A DNA stretch of 64,000 nucleotides from Vibrio rhizosphaerae (lineage in GTDB: Bacteria; Pseudomonadota; Gammaproteobacteria; Enterobacterales; Vibrionaceae), in the NCBI RefSeq assembly GCF_024347095.1, contig NZ_AP024903.1:2976001-3040000 (forward strand), given 5' to 3'. The position numbers and the translations under genes are program-made. The notes under the pieces were generated by a model. The model was not told the DNA's origin and made no database searches. It saw only the letters and a program-made list of their open reading frames with translations. Below, piece after piece: positions 46,205 to 56,786 of the stretch. Numbering within the stretch: position 1 is the stretch's first letter; every line of letters begins with the position of its first letter.

Positions 46205-47236
46205 TTATATCTTTTTGATTTTATTCAATAGTTGATCATAGTAACGTTCTGCCGTTTGCAAGCGAAGCAAGCTACCTTGATAAAAATCCTGTTTTGCATC
46301 AGGGTAAGCGTCAACAATGACGTCAATCACTTTGTACAACCAATCGTCACCATGCTTAATATCAACGGTGATATGTTCATTGTAATAGTGTACATCGCCA
46401 CTGAGTAAACCTAATCGGTAACAGCCTTTAACTAACTTCATGTATTGCGGTGGGTCAAGCACCTCAGTCATCGCCATAACGCCTAACAACTTATAATAGT
46501 GCTTACGATTAATTCCCCCAAGCATAAATGCATTATGACCCGCTAATCCAGCTTCATCATACAAATCCACATAATGGTTTGTCGGTAGCTGAATATCTTG
46601 ACGACTGAGAACATCTTTATATAGGTTGACATGAGTATAAAAGTTATCACCGTGACCGACTTCATCCCACAAATTCTCACTAATCGTACCCCGGGTATTC
46701 TGCTCGGCACCAATAAGCGTGTATGCAACGAGATCAAAGAAGATTAAGTTTAGAGCACTGTCGCTTTTGAGAAAGAGAATCAATTGTTCTTTAGTCGATT
46801 TCTTTTCCAAGAAGTCGAAAAGTTCATGATGCGAAGCGATATGATTTGTCCATACAGATTTCAAATATTCGCCAAAGCTGCTATCTGTAGCAGAATAAGT
46901 CATCGTAGGAGAATTAGAAAATTCATGTTCCAACCACTTTGATTCAATTTTCATTCTAAGCGTACAAACTAAAGGATCGTATTGCATTTTAGCTGGCTCA
47001 GAGAGCGGATGAACGAGATTAATTTGATAGATCATGAATAATATATTTTGGACAATTTTTTGTGCTGTATTATCACCATCAACAAAAGCTTTTATAACAA
47101 GGTCATCAATTACATTTAGCAAACTATCCCTTTCATGATTATCAATAGAAACGCCATTTATAAACATTTGAAACTTATTTGTTATCCCAAATTCATCATT
47201 TGAAAATGATGATTCAACTTGCATCTTATTGAACAT
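46205..47236 (-). CDS. Haem-oxygenase-like di-iron (HDO) family oxidase
   Basis: The 343-residue helical protein fits the iron-containing redox enzyme / Haem_oxygenase_2 family. Candidate metal ligands are visible as E187-x3-D191-E192-x2-H195 (ENLWDEVGHGD) with H202, and H283/H288-x3-D292-x2-H295 (NEHITVDIKHGD). Known HDO enzymes (UndA, BesC, SznF, CADD, PqqC-like) do oxidative decarboxylation, C-C cleavage or N-oxygenation on small substrates. No signal peptide, so it is cytoplasmic. It is convergent with the four-gene operon and divergent from a second DMT exporter. The natural substrate is unknown. AT-rich. Confidence 0.75.
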   Translation of the reverse strand: MFNKMQVESSFSNDEFGITNKFQMFINGVSIDNHERDSLLNVIDDLVIKAFVDGDNTAQKIVQNILFMIYQINLVHPLSEPAKMQYDPLVCTLRMKIESKWLEHEFSNSPTMTYSATDSSFGEYLKSVWTNHIASHHELFDFLEKKSTKEQLILFLKSDSALNLIFFDLVAYTLIGAEQNTRGTISENLWDEVGHGDNFYTHVNLYKDVLSRQDIQLPTNHYVDLYDEAGLAGHNAFMLGGINRKHYYKLLGVMAMTEVLDPPQYMKLVKGCYRLGLLSGDVHYYNEHITVDIKHGDDWLYKVIDVIVDAYPDAKQDFYQGSLLRLQTAERYYDQLLNKIKKI

Positions 47237-47537
47237 AATAAAATCCCTTTCATTCTTATTAAATTACACAAAATAGTGTTCAATAAAAACCAAAAATATA
47301 TTAAAAACATTGATTTAAATCAATACAATCACGTTATTACAAATAGTAAACATTACCTAACAACTCATTAAAACAGAAGATAATATACAAATAAAAAATG
47401 ATATTAAAAATAATATTTATATTTCGTCTGATTAATGAGAACCAACTGTGAAAGTAAACAATATTACAACAAATGAATTATGTGACTATAGTCACCAATA
47501 CACAACTGTCCCCTGTTGTATATTAATAATTATTTAA
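47237..47537. other. AT-rich divergent promoter region
   Basis: These 301 bases have no credible gene. They separate the HDO gene from the second exporter and should hold both promoters. I could not pick out a convincing operator palindrome. Confidence 0.5.
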
Positions 47538-48473
47538 ATGGATATTGTAATGCCATATTTTTTATTAATCCTTGCTGCCATGTTTTGGGGTGGTAATTAT
47601 GTTGTTGGTCATATACTCGTTGCCCAAGCAGACCCGATTGTTATGACTGAAGCACGATGGTTACTCACTGCGATATTACTTGGATTTTTGTATTTCAACC
47701 AAGTTAAAAACAATTTAAACAAGATAAGAAACTGTTTTATTGCAATAATATTTCTTTCTGTTTTTGGGCAGGTTCTGTTTCCACTAACACTCTATATCGG
47801 ACTACAAACCACTACATCATTGAATGCTGCAATATATATGTCAGCGACACCGGGGATTGTGTTAATTATCAATGGCGTCATATTCAGAGATAAAATTACA
47901 TTGAATAATATTCTGGGTGTTATTTTGAGTACATTTGGCGTTTTCTTTTTAGTGATGAAAGGCAATGTGAGCGATACTCGAATCTTCCATCATATCAATA
48001 CCGGTGATCTATGGGCTATGGGGTCGGCCTTAAGCTGGGCATTTTATTGTTCTTTCTTACGGCTAAAAGACAAAACGATCCCCAGTAATGCTTTCGTCAC
48101 TGTCAGCTCTTTTACAGGCGCAGTCATCTTAGTACCAATTGTCTGGTACTACACCACGACTCAATCTCCTATCAGTCTATCAGCCTATACTCATGGTAGT
48201 TTTCTGGCTGGTCTGCTGTATTTAGTACTCTTTCCGTCTTGGTTATCTTATGTCTTTTGGAACAAAGGTATCGGAGAGATCGGCGCGACAAGAGGAGAAA
48301 TCTACACGCATATCATCCCTTTATCAGGCGGTATATTCAGTATCGTTTTTCTGGACGTTCAATTAAAGAGTTACCATATTGTCAGTGCGTTGCTCATTGG
48401 GGTTGGAATCTGGTTTTGTTCAAAAAAACTCAAACCAAAATCGAGTCTGACCTCCCCGCTTGAGCATAAATGA
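47538..48473 (+). CDS. DMT-superfamily (EamA) transporter, second copy
   Basis: The 311-residue protein has ten membrane segments in two EamA repeats, with ILAAMFWGGNYVVGHILVAQADP at the start and ALSWAFYCSFLRLKDK then LFPSWLSYVFWNKGIGEIGATRGEIY in the second half. The start is ATG 47538; upstream is very AT-rich. It is divergent from the HDO gene, which suggests that it exports the product of that enzyme or a toxic precursor (inference). The C-terminus is a short basic/polar tail. Confidence 0.88.
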   Translation: MDIVMPYFLLILAAMFWGGNYVVGHILVAQADPIVMTEARWLLTAILLGFLYFNQVKNNLNKIRNCFIAIIFLSVFGQVLFPLTLYIGLQTTTSLNAAIYMSATPGIVLIINGVIFRDKITLNNILGVILSTFGVFFLVMKGNVSDTRIFHHINTGDLWAMGSALSWAFYCSFLRLKDKTIPSNAFVTVSSFTGAVILVPIVWYYTTTQSPISLSAYTHGSFLAGLLYLVLFPSWLSYVFWNKGIGEIGATRGEIYTHIIPLSGGIFSIVFLDVQLKSYHIVSALLIGVGIWFCSKKLKPKSSLTSPLEHK

Positions 48474-48544
48474 TCAATTTAGCATTCGCAGATGTGCGAT
48501 CCGCAAATACCTCAAGGCCTTCTTTGAATAGCCAAACCAGACCA

Positions 48545-48576
48545 CAAAAAAAACCAGCGATCACTCGCTGGCTTTC
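48545..48576. terminator. Bidirectional terminator between EamA2 and rraB
   Basis: CCAGCGA and TCGCTGG pair around TCAC, with an A-run on the left and CTTTCT on the right. It closes the accessory block and the convergent rraB. Confidence 0.8.
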
Positions 48577-48594
48577 TATTCTTATTGGTCTTTC

Positions 48595-49014
48595 TTATTC
48601 GTCATCATCTTCATCATCGTCAGGATAAAGGGCATCTTCCCCTTCGTAATACGTCCCCCAACCATCATAGATAATGTCGAATTTCTCCGCCAGATGGATT
48701 AATTTTTCAGCCTGCTCATCAATGGCTTCGGCATTCAGGGCTGACTGCATGGTTGCATCGCAGCAAAACAGCATTTGCCCGTCTTCTTCGTCTTCAACTT
48801 CTTCGGCTTCCAACACCTCAAATCCCATTTTAAACGCTTCAACAGCGGCTTTTTCAAGCTGCTCAAATGTCTCCGCAAACAGGTGATGTTCAATCTCATA
48901 GAGCGCTTCAGGGTCACTGCCATCTTCAAGGAGTGCCGCAATAATTTCTCGGGTATCTTCTTTCTGTAATTCGATCAACGACTCAACAGAAACATAATCG
49001 TCTTCATGGGACAT
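48595..49014 (-). CDS. rraB: Regulator of ribonuclease activity B (RraB)
   Basis: RraB binds and inhibits RNase E, changing mRNA decay. The core [27 protein letters not shown] and [21 protein letters not shown] match the family, and the C-terminus is a strongly acidic tail. ATG 49014 is used because GGAG lies 7 bases ahead; longer starts overlap tldD. The 139-residue product is the usual size. Gene order rraB-tldD is conserved in Vibrio. Confidence 0.92.
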   Translation of the reverse strand: MSHEDDYVSVESLIELQKEDTREIIAALLEDGSDPEALYEIEHHLFAETFEQLEKAAVEAFKMGFEVLEAEEVEDEEDGQMLFCCDATMQSALNAEAIDEQAEKLIHLAEKFDIIYDGWGTYYEGEDALYPDDDEDDDE

Positions 49015-49051
49015 GTTCATACTCCAGCTTGATATTGAAAAATATTGATGA

Positions 49052-50503
49052 TTAATCCGTCCCACCAACAGTAATTGCATCGAGTTTTAAGGTTGGTTGC
49101 CCGACACCGACCGGTAAACTTTGTCCGGATTTACCACACACGCCAACCCCTTTATCAATTTGTAAATCATTGCCGACCATCGAGACTTGTTGCATCGCTT
49201 CAATCCCGGAACCGATCAATGTTGCCCCTTTGATGGGGCGTGTGATTTTGCCGTTTTCGATCAAATAGGCTTCAGATGCCGAAAACACAAACTTTCCGGA
49301 GGTAATATCCACCTGACCACCACCAAAGTTTGGGGCATACACGCCTTTCTCAACCGTTGAAATAATTTCTTCCGGTGTATGCTGACCGGGAAGCATATAG
49401 GTATTGGTCATCCGAGGCATCGGCAGATGCGCATAAGACTCCCGGCGGCCATTGCCGGTCGGTGCCATTCCCATCAGGCGTGCATTGAGTTTATCTTGCA
49501 TATAGCCTTTCAGCACACCATTTTCGATCAGGACATTATACTGCCCCTGAACCCCTTCATCATCAATATTCAAGGATCCGCGGCGATCTTTTAACGTGCC
49601 GTCATCAACGATGGTACAAAGATCCGAGGTGACTTTCTGCCCGATCTTACCGGAAAATACGGAAGATCCTTTGCGGTTAAAATCGCCTTCAAGCCCATGC
49701 CCGACAGCTTCATGTAATAATACGCCCGGCCAACCGGCCCCGAGAACCACTGGCATCGTCCCGGCAGGGGCAGCAACAGCTTCCAGATTAACTAATGCCT
49801 GACGAATCGCTTCATCCGCAAATTCATAGGCGACAGCCATACCGTCACGCTCGGTGAGAAAATAGTCATAACCGACCCGGCCACCGCCGCCGGCACTGCC
49901 TCGCTCACGTCGGTCGCCTTTTTGTGCCAGTACACTGATTGACAGTCTGACTAACGGGCGCGTATCACCGGCGTATGTACCATCCGTGGCGGCAACCAAG
50001 ACTTGTTCATAGACACCACTCAAACTGATCGAGACTTCTTGAACCAACGGTTCTTTGGTACGGATATAAGCATCTAATGCTTTCAGCAATTCAGTCTTCT
50101 GTTGTTTCTGCCAGCTATCCAGCGGATTATCCATACCATAATAATCTTGGGAATTTTTGCGGGAAAATGGTCGGATCCGCTGCTGCCCGGTTTGCCCTTG
50201 TTGAGCAATTCCTCTTGCAGCAACTGCGCTCTGCTGTAGCGCCTCTTCCGTTAACTGATCTGAATAGGCAAAACCCGTTTTTTCACCACTGACCGCACGG
50301 ACACCAACGCCCCGATCAATATTGAAAGATCCGTCTTTAATCAGCCCATCTTCCAGAACCAGCGATTCATGCCAACTGGACTGAAAATACAGATCCGCAT
50401 AATCGATCTGCCGGACCATCATATTCGACAAGGTTTGCTCTATGAATTGTTCAGAAAGCCCGGTCGGATGAAGCAGTGCTTTTTCTATATGTTCAATTGT
50501 CAT
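49052..50503 (-). CDS. tldD: Metalloprotease subunit TldD
   Basis: TldD with TldE (PmbA) forms a heterodimeric zinc protease that cleaves unfolded peptides and matures microcin B17. The 483-residue protein carries the zinc motif HEAVGH at residues 264-269. The flanking signatures [27 protein letters not shown] and [14 protein letters not shown] are intact. The partner tldE is not in the window. Its start overlaps the nitrilase gene stop by four bases. Confidence 0.95.
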   Translation of the reverse strand: MTIEHIEKALLHPTGLSEQFIEQTLSNMMVRQIDYADLYFQSSWHESLVLEDGLIKDGSFNIDRGVGVRAVSGEKTGFAYSDQLTEEALQQSAVAARGIAQQGQTGQQRIRPFSRKNSQDYYGMDNPLDSWQKQQKTELLKALDAYIRTKEPLVQEVSISLSGVYEQVLVAATDGTYAGDTRPLVRLSISVLAQKGDRRERGSAGGGGRVGYDYFLTERDGMAVAYEFADEAIRQALVNLEAVAAPAGTMPVVLGAGWPGVLLHEAVGHGLEGDFNRKGSSVFSGKIGQKVTSDLCTIVDDGTLKDRRGSLNIDDEGVQGQYNVLIENGVLKGYMQDKLNARLMGMAPTGNGRRESYAHLPMPRMTNTYMLPGQHTPEEIISTVEKGVYAPNFGGGQVDITSGKFVFSASEAYLIENGKITRPIKGATLIGSGIEAMQQVSMVGNDLQIDKGVGVCGKSGQSLPVGVGQPTLKLDAITVGGTD

Positions 50504-51333
50504 AATTCGCTCTTCTGTTCCAAAAACTGATTGCTAAATCGTGTATGAGATAATACTGGCATTGAGGTTCTCACCTGAGCTAACAAATCAAGATCAAGAT
50601 CAACGACTAATGTCGCGGCGCTTTGCGCCAGACTTGCCACGATCTCGCCCCAAGGGTTAATGACCATTGAATGTCCCCAAGTCTCCCGGCCCCCCTCATG
50701 AACACCACACTGATTGACAGCAACCACCCAACATTGGGTTTCAATCGCTCGGGCCCTCAGGAGAATCTCCCAGTGAGCCCATCCGGTCACTGCAGTAAAT
50801 GCGGCCGGTACTAAGATAATCTGGGCGCCCTGCTGGCGTAGCATGGCGTAGAGATGAGGGAACCGCACATCATAACAAATCGAAAGCCCCAACTCACCAA
50901 ACGGTGTTGACGCCAGCCGAACTTCTGAGCCGGCAAGAAAGGTATCCGACTCACGATAATGCTGATGACCATCCGCAACATCAACGTCAAACATATGCAG
51001 CTTATCATAAGATGTGACGCGCTGACCGTCAGAGGAATATACCAGCAGCGTCGTCGTTACACCCTGTGGCGTTCTCACCGGAAAGCTACCAATAATCAGC
51101 CAAACTGAAAACGTTTTGGCAATTCGGCTCAAAGCATCCTGTAAAGGACCGCCCCCCAAGACCTCAGCATGATGATGATAATCCTGTTTGGAGCCGAAAA
51201 CGATGGCATTTTCAGGTGTCACTATCCACTCAGCACCCTGCCCAGATAACGCTTCCACCTGTGCTTCAATCCATCGAATGTTGTGCTCCGGATCAGGTCC
51301 GGATGTCATCTGAATTAAACCGACTCGGCTCAT
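50500..51333 (-). CDS. Carbon-nitrogen hydrolase (nitrilase family, NIT-like)
   Basis: The 277-residue protein has the nitrilase triad: Glu in [10 protein letters not shown], Lys in [11 protein letters not shown] and Cys in [13 protein letters not shown]. The family includes NIT1/NIT2 omega-amidases and the deaminated-glutathione amidase; the position between yhdP and tldD is conserved in gamma-proteobacteria, where deaminated-glutathione amidase is a likely role. It overlaps both yhdP and tldD by four bases, so the three are translationally coupled. Confidence 0.88.
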   Translation of the reverse strand: MSRVGLIQMTSGPDPEHNIRWIEAQVEALSGQGAEWIVTPENAIVFGSKQDYHHHAEVLGGGPLQDALSRIAKTFSVWLIIGSFPVRTPQGVTTTLLVYSSDGQRVTSYDKLHMFDVDVADGHQHYRESDTFLAGSEVRLASTPFGELGLSICYDVRFPHLYAMLRQQGAQIILVPAAFTAVTGWAHWEILLRARAIETQCWVVAVNQCGVHEGGRETWGHSMVINPWGEIVASLAQSAATLVVDLDLDLLAQVRTSMPVLSHTRFSNQFLEQKSEL

Positions 51334-54300
51334 TGGGTCGCTCCTTGTTGACGTTGCTGTGCTTCTTCGCGTAATTTTTCCGGTAGTTTGAATTCACCTT
51401 TACTCCGGGAGATCTCTTTGACCACAGGTTTATCAATCGGCCCTTTCACTTCATAATTGACCTCGGTAAATACCTCAACCACCGGGGAAATTACCGTCGT
51501 AATTGCCAGCACATAAAGTGCTGTCACAGGATTCACGGCAAAAGCACTGAGAACCGGTATGCCAGAAGTGACATCCGGCACAAAATGAACTTCCGCATCG
51601 ATGTTATTGGCATTCAGGTCAACGAGACCTTTAATACTCATATTGCCGGCCAAAGCATCCATCTCAATATTATTGGTGACGAACACGCCCTGTGATATTT
51701 CGCCGCTTCCTTCAATAGAGTCAAATGCCATTCCCTGATCAAACACATCACTGAAATCGAGCTGCATCTTACGAATAATGGAATCTAAACTAAACAACCC
51801 AAGGAAACGGGCCGCACCACTGACATCGGAGATAATGCCTTTACCCAGTTTTGAGCTGACCGAACCTTTGAGAGTATCGATTTGAGCGGCCCAGGGTGCG
51901 CCGTCCCATGCCAATTGTGTCTTGATCGAGAACGGTGCATTCTGAATCCCCGAAGAGATACCAAACCGCTCCATCAGGTCACTATTGTTATCACCTTTCA
52001 GATCCATGTTTAGCACAGTATGGGACTGTTTCCCATCCAGTGTCCACTGGCCATTGGCATGAATTTCATTACTGCCACTGACGATATCAATATTCTTCCA
52101 TAACAGTTCTTTCCCGTGGCGTTGGAAATCCATGTTCAAACGACCAACTTTATACCCCTGAAACCAGAAATCTTGGATCACCAAAGTCAGGTTGGGCATC
52201 AGCTGATGAAACTGACGATCAAAACGGGTAATGAGACGTTCATTTGGACGGGATTCATCAATAAATAACGAATCGTGCTCTTTGCGCTTTTCCAACGCAG
52301 GAATGTAGAGATGCAGTTGATCCAACGCCACACTCAAATCATAGGGAGCAATATAATTGGCTTTCCCCTGCACTTCCTGACTCTGGACATTCATACGCCA
52401 GCCAAAACTTTTATGGCGGGCCAGAAAATCCACATCATGCCATTCCAGTGTCGCCAGCGTCAGATCTTTCACCTGCATTTCGATATGATCCGGTATCGGA
52501 AGCGCCGGCATTGACATGGCTTGATTGGTGCTGGCTTTCGGTGCGCCGGTGGACGTCGCTTCATCGGTCAACAATCCAATCCATTGATCGAGATCGAAGT
52601 GATCCAAACGGATTGTGGCTGAATGTCCGACAATCGGGCTCACTTTAAAGCTGCCATTCCCTAAAATCAGGTTGGTTGCCGTAAGCACCGGCTCGGATTG
52701 GGTGACATCGATTTCCGTCTGATACTTAGCCTGAGGCAGTTGAAGCCGGGCACTGATCGTTTCCTGATTACCGGAAATCTGTAATACCGCTTTTCCCTGT
52801 TGCTGAGCCTTTTTATTCAACGGATAAGGATACTGACTGGCAATTGATTTCAAATCCGTATTCAGATTGGCCTGATAAGAGAAACCAATGTCATTGAGCT
52901 GAATATCAATCCCCATTCCCCATGCAGCATGGCCGGAAAGCGGTGCAATCCATTTTTGACCGACATAAGATGCCAAGGGCGTCACTTCCCAATCACCAAC
53001 CGTATCAATATGAACATTGTACCCTTTGCTGCCGCTTTCTCCCTGGAAATCCAATGAAACTGGTTGACCAAGCATTTCGCCCTGCAAGGCGGAAGCCGTC
53101 ACGACATCATTATCGAAACGAATCCGTCCGGATACTTTGCGCAAATCAAGCGAGGGGGATTGAATGTCAACCTCATTATTCTTGAGATCTGCCCATCCCC
53201 ATGCTCTCGGCTCCTGATCGCTTTCAAAAGGAATATTGAGCTGAAATTCAGATTGGATCTTACCGTTGACCTGTACTGTGGTTAATGCCGCACCGACCGA
53301 ATTAACCAACGGAGTCGATGTCATGAAATCACGCAACGCGTTGCCTTGAGCTTCGGCTCTTGCTTCAATTTCAATATGGCCTGAATCGGTTAAAAGCGGA
53401 ATCCGCCCGGTAATGCGTCGAGCATTCACATCCATCAGATGCGCTTGTCTTGAATCCAGATACATCGATTCATTCTGAAACAGTAAGTTAAGCTGTAGAT
53501 CCGTTAAAGGTGGCCATGCAGTATCGTAACTGAACCGGGCATTTTTTAATCCGACCCAAGCCTGAAAAATGCCGTCATTTCGCTGATAAGGGAAGTCATC
53601 TAAACGCCCGTACCACAAGATTTTTGCCGTCTTGACTTCCCCGCCCTGAATCGCAGTCGACAGATAATCGGTCAATTCGTCGCCTAATGCACGGACCGGC
53701 AAATAACGCCACGTTTCTCCGGCCTGAAAGAGATCGACTTCGGTGTACAGTGACAGTAACGGACTCTGATCATGGAAAAAATCCAGTTTAAATTGACCGA
53801 CAGTCTGTAAATCAGGCGTGCGTACAGCGACGTGATCTGACCATAGCGACCAACCATCGGCAGTCGATTGCCAGACTAAATTGACCTGACCTTTTTGGAT
53901 AATTAACGGTGCCTGAAACACATCTCCGTAAGGGAGTGTGTCATCATCCAGATGGGCTCGAATCACAGCTTTGTCGGTCGTGCCACGGATACTCGCCTGA
54001 AGATGGTGAACTTCCGGTAACAAAGACCATTGCTGAATCGCCCCTTTGGACAGTTGCGCAGAATATTGTCGGATGCCCTGCATATCACCGGCTAAGCGAA
54101 TATCATGCAACGTACCTTGTGGTTTCAGTTGTGCCAACATATCCTGTATTTGCTTGGACAAAGGCATACGTTTGATCAACGGCACCAATGAACCAATATT
54201 GATCTCGCCAATATTCATCAGCCAGTGATCGGGCTGCCATTTCATCAAAAAGTTAAGTTCCGGCCACTGTGTCTCATCCGTTTGTAATACCACCGACTGA

Positions 54301-55277
54301 GCTTGAATCACCATACCGTCTTGCTTGGGAATCAGCCGGAATATCCCTTCCTGCATATGCAAATGGTGCTGTTTTCCGCTTGCTGAATCCGGATGTTTAT
54401 TCGCTGAATCCGACCAGAACAGATCAGAAGGATGAACCTGCACATAACCGTCTTTCGGAGTATTGTGTTCGAGGGTCAGCCAGCCATTGAAGCTCACCTG
54501 ACCACGATGAAAACCCGTCTCTTTTTTCAGGTACTGACTTAGCCATGGACCAATACTGATATTGTCTGAACTGACATAAAACTGGCCAGAAATGTCGTGA
54601 AATGAGTCAAAATCTTCAAAGTCCGCACGAACAGAAAGGGAGTTAATACCGGTATTGGTGACACTCACCACGCCTTGGGCCTGATGGCGACGACCATTGT
54701 TCTGCCATTTCAGTTTGGCAATCTCCAACTGCCGGATATCACCCGCAAGCGACCGATAACGAATGGTCGAGTCCACAACCGAGAAGCCATCCAGCTGCCG
54801 TAGAAAGATATTGTCCAGCTGACGAATCGTTTCCTGTTGGATCTTTTCTTGCTCATCCCGATCACGGGAGTTATGGGGAGACTGCTGTTGAAACAGATCA
54901 ACCGAACTGATATCGAGCTTTGACTGGTGAATCACTAAATTAGCAATCACCGGCTGCCACTGCAGCAGTGATTTAAATAAATCGAACTCAATATCGACCC
55001 GATCGGCTGCAAAATGAATATTCGATGTATCAGGTAAATGTGCCTGGAAGCCCGTCAAAGAAAGAGAAGGGTGACGATTACGCCAGAATCCTTGGATATC
55101 TTTGACTGAAAATTGAATTTCAGCCTGACGGTTCAACCATTCAGTCATCGGTATTTGATACTGATTCATATGAGGTAACGCCAGCCTCAACGCTGAAATC
55201 AGAATCGCAAGCAAAACCAATAGGCTCAATAAAAGCCATAGTGATGTCCGTACAAGACGAGAAACTATAAAACGCAC
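51330..55277 (-). CDS. yhdP: AsmA-like envelope protein YhdP
   Basis: YhdP is one of the AsmA-like bridge proteins (with TamB and YdbH) that help move phospholipid from the inner to the outer membrane. The 1315-residue protein has a single N-terminal membrane anchor (RTSLWLLLSLLVLLAILISALRL, about 10-32) and then a long periplasmic beta-rich groove. The C-terminal AsmA/DUF3971 region ends near VFTEVNYEVKGPIDKP. Length is typical of the family. It follows rng by about 20 bases and overlaps the nitrilase gene by four. Confidence 0.94.
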   Translation of the reverse strand: MRFIVSRLVRTSLWLLLSLLVLLAILISALRLALPHMNQYQIPMTEWLNRQAEIQFSVKDIQGFWRNRHPSLSLTGFQAHLPDTSNIHFAADRVDIEFDLFKSLLQWQPVIANLVIHQSKLDISSVDLFQQQSPHNSRDRDEQEKIQQETIRQLDNIFLRQLDGFSVVDSTIRYRSLAGDIRQLEIAKLKWQNNGRRHQAQGVVSVTNTGINSLSVRADFEDFDSFHDISGQFYVSSDNISIGPWLSQYLKKETGFHRGQVSFNGWLTLEHNTPKDGYVQVHPSDLFWSDSANKHPDSASGKQHHLHMQEGIFRLIPKQDGMVIQAQSVVLQTDETQWPELNFLMKWQPDHWLMNIGEINIGSLVPLIKRMPLSKQIQDMLAQLKPQGTLHDIRLAGDMQGIRQYSAQLSKGAIQQWSLLPEVHHLQASIRGTTDKAVIRAHLDDDTLPYGDVFQAPLIIQKGQVNLVWQSTADGWSLWSDHVAVRTPDLQTVGQFKLDFFHDQSPLLSLYTEVDLFQAGETWRYLPVRALGDELTDYLSTAIQGGEVKTAKILWYGRLDDFPYQRNDGIFQAWVGLKNARFSYDTAWPPLTDLQLNLLFQNESMYLDSRQAHLMDVNARRITGRIPLLTDSGHIEIEARAEAQGNALRDFMTSTPLVNSVGAALTTVQVNGKIQSEFQLNIPFESDQEPRAWGWADLKNNEVDIQSPSLDLRKVSGRIRFDNDVVTASALQGEMLGQPVSLDFQGESGSKGYNVHIDTVGDWEVTPLASYVGQKWIAPLSGHAAWGMGIDIQLNDIGFSYQANLNTDLKSIASQYPYPLNKKAQQQGKAVLQISGNQETISARLQLPQAKYQTEIDVTQSEPVLTATNLILGNGSFKVSPIVGHSATIRLDHFDLDQWIGLLTDEATSTGAPKASTNQAMSMPALPIPDHIEMQVKDLTLATLEWHDVDFLARHKSFGWRMNVQSQEVQGKANYIAPYDLSVALDQLHLYIPALEKRKEHDSLFIDESRPNERLITRFDRQFHQLMPNLTLVIQDFWFQGYKVGRLNMDFQRHGKELLWKNIDIVSGSNEIHANGQWTLDGKQSHTVLNMDLKGDNNSDLMERFGISSGIQNAPFSIKTQLAWDGAPWAAQIDTLKGSVSSKLGKGIISDVSGAARFLGLFSLDSIIRKMQLDFSDVFDQGMAFDSIEGSGEISQGVFVTNNIEMDALAGNMSIKGLVDLNANNIDAEVHFVPDVTSGIPVLSAFAVNPVTALYVLAITTVISPVVEVFTEVNYEVKGPIDKPVVKEISRSKGEFKLPEKLREEAQQRQQGATQ

Positions 55278-55296
55278 AATACTCTACTCAGTTACG

Positions 55297-56766
55297 TCAC
55301 ATCATGACAACATCAAACTGTTCTTGGATATACAAAGGTTCCGCTTGGATCCGCACCTGTTTACCAATGAAGACTTCAAGTTCTGCCAACGCATGAGACT
55401 CATCCCCTTGTAAAGAATCAGCGACGGCTGGCGAAGCATATACGACAAAATTATCTGCATCATACGCACGGTTCACCCGGGTAATTTCACGCAAAATTTC
55501 AAAGCAAACGGTTTCAACAGTTTTGACTTGTCCGCGACCTTCACATGTTGGACAAGTCGAACACAAGACATGTTCAATACTTTCCCGCGTTCTCTTACGT
55601 GTCATCTCAACCAACCCTAAATGGGTGAAGCCATTAATATTGGTTTTGACCCGATCTTTACTCAGCGCCGTCTCTAAAGAAGCCAACACACGGCCCCGGT
55701 GCTCTTCTGAGACCATATCAATGAAATCAATAATAATAATGCCGCCCAGATTGCGTAACCGAAGTTGACGGGCAATCGCTTGGGTGGCTTCAATATTGGT
55801 GTTGAAAATCGTCTCTTCCAGATTACGGCGACCAACAAACGCCCCCGTATTGATATCAATGGTGGTCATGGCTTCGGTTTGATCGATGATCAGATAACCG
55901 CCGGATTTCAGTTCGACCTTACGCTCCAGAGAACGCTGGATTTCATTCTCGGTGTCGTACATATCGAAAATGGGTTTATCACCTTCATACAACACCAGTT
56001 TCTCGGTCAGTTCCGGTACATATTCAGAGGTAAACTCTTTGAGATTTTCAAACTCCAGACGAGAATCCACCAGAATTTTAGTGAGTTCAGTGCCGACAAA
56101 ATCTCTGAGAATACGCTGTGATAATCCCAGTTCGCCATAAAGCGTGGTCCGCGTTTTATACTTTGCCCGCCGCTCCATGATTTTGCTCCACAAGCGCTTG
56201 AGAAAAGCCGCATCCTGAGACAGTTCTTTCTCATCAGCGCCTTCGGCAGCCGTACGAATAATAAAGCCCCCCAGCTCATCGCAATAATTTGCGACAATAC
56301 TCTTGAGACGCTCTCTCTCGCATTCACTTTCAATTCGTTGGGAAACACCGACGTGGCTTGCGCCGGGCATAAAGACCAGATACCGGGAAGGTAACGTGAT
56401 ATCGGTCGTCAGACGAGCGCCTTTGGTTCCGAGCGGATCTTTGACAACTTGTACAACGATATCTTGTCCCTGACGGACCAGCTCAGAGATATCGCGCACC
56501 TGAAACTGCTGCTTCTCATTTTCCGCCACACATTCAGTGTGAGGAACAATATCCGAAGCATGCAGAAAAGCAGCCTTATCCAGACCGATATCCACAAATG
56601 CAGCCTGCATCCCGGGTAATACCCGACTCACTTTTCCTTTATAAATATTTCCGACGATACCGCGTTTTGCATCCCGTTCGATATGGATTTCCTGAAGGAC
56701 GCCACCCTCTATCATCGCCACGCGACTCTCACTCGGAGTTACATTCAACAACAACTCTGCACTCAT
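55297..56766 (-). CDS. rng: Ribonuclease G
   Basis: RNase G is the 489-residue endonuclease that processes the 5' end of 16S rRNA and decays some mRNAs. It contains the S1 domain (about 38-118, with GNIYKGKVSRVLPGMQAAFVDIG) and the DNase-I-like catalytic domain with the metal-binding Asp in MTTIDINTGAFVG and in IIIDFIDMVSEEHR. The zinc-link Cys pair is in CSTCPTC. Its short C-terminus lacks the RNase E degradosome scaffold. It sits between maf and yhdP, part of the mreBCD-yhdE-rng cluster. Confidence 0.96.
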   Translation of the reverse strand: MSAELLLNVTPSESRVAMIEGGVLQEIHIERDAKRGIVGNIYKGKVSRVLPGMQAAFVDIGLDKAAFLHASDIVPHTECVAENEKQQFQVRDISELVRQGQDIVVQVVKDPLGTKGARLTTDITLPSRYLVFMPGASHVGVSQRIESECERERLKSIVANYCDELGGFIIRTAAEGADEKELSQDAAFLKRLWSKIMERRAKYKTRTTLYGELGLSQRILRDFVGTELTKILVDSRLEFENLKEFTSEYVPELTEKLVLYEGDKPIFDMYDTENEIQRSLERKVELKSGGYLIIDQTEAMTTIDINTGAFVGRRNLEETIFNTNIEATQAIARQLRLRNLGGIIIIDFIDMVSEEHRGRVLASLETALSKDRVKTNINGFTHLGLVEMTRKRTRESIEHVLCSTCPTCEGRGQVKTVETVCFEILREITRVNRAYDADNFVVYASPAVADSLQGDESHALAELEVFIGKQVRIQAEPLYIQEQFDVVMM

Positions 56767-56786
56767 GAGCGCACCTCAATTTGATT

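Noticed and set aside
43480..48473. Carbapenem biosynthesis cluster
   Set aside because: No CarA, CarB or CarC homologue is present, so a carbapenem pathway cannot be claimed.
42769..48594. Mobile element or integron cassette array carrying the accessory block
   Set aside because: No integrase, transposase, terminal inverted repeats or attC-like sites were seen; only composition and gene content suggest transfer.
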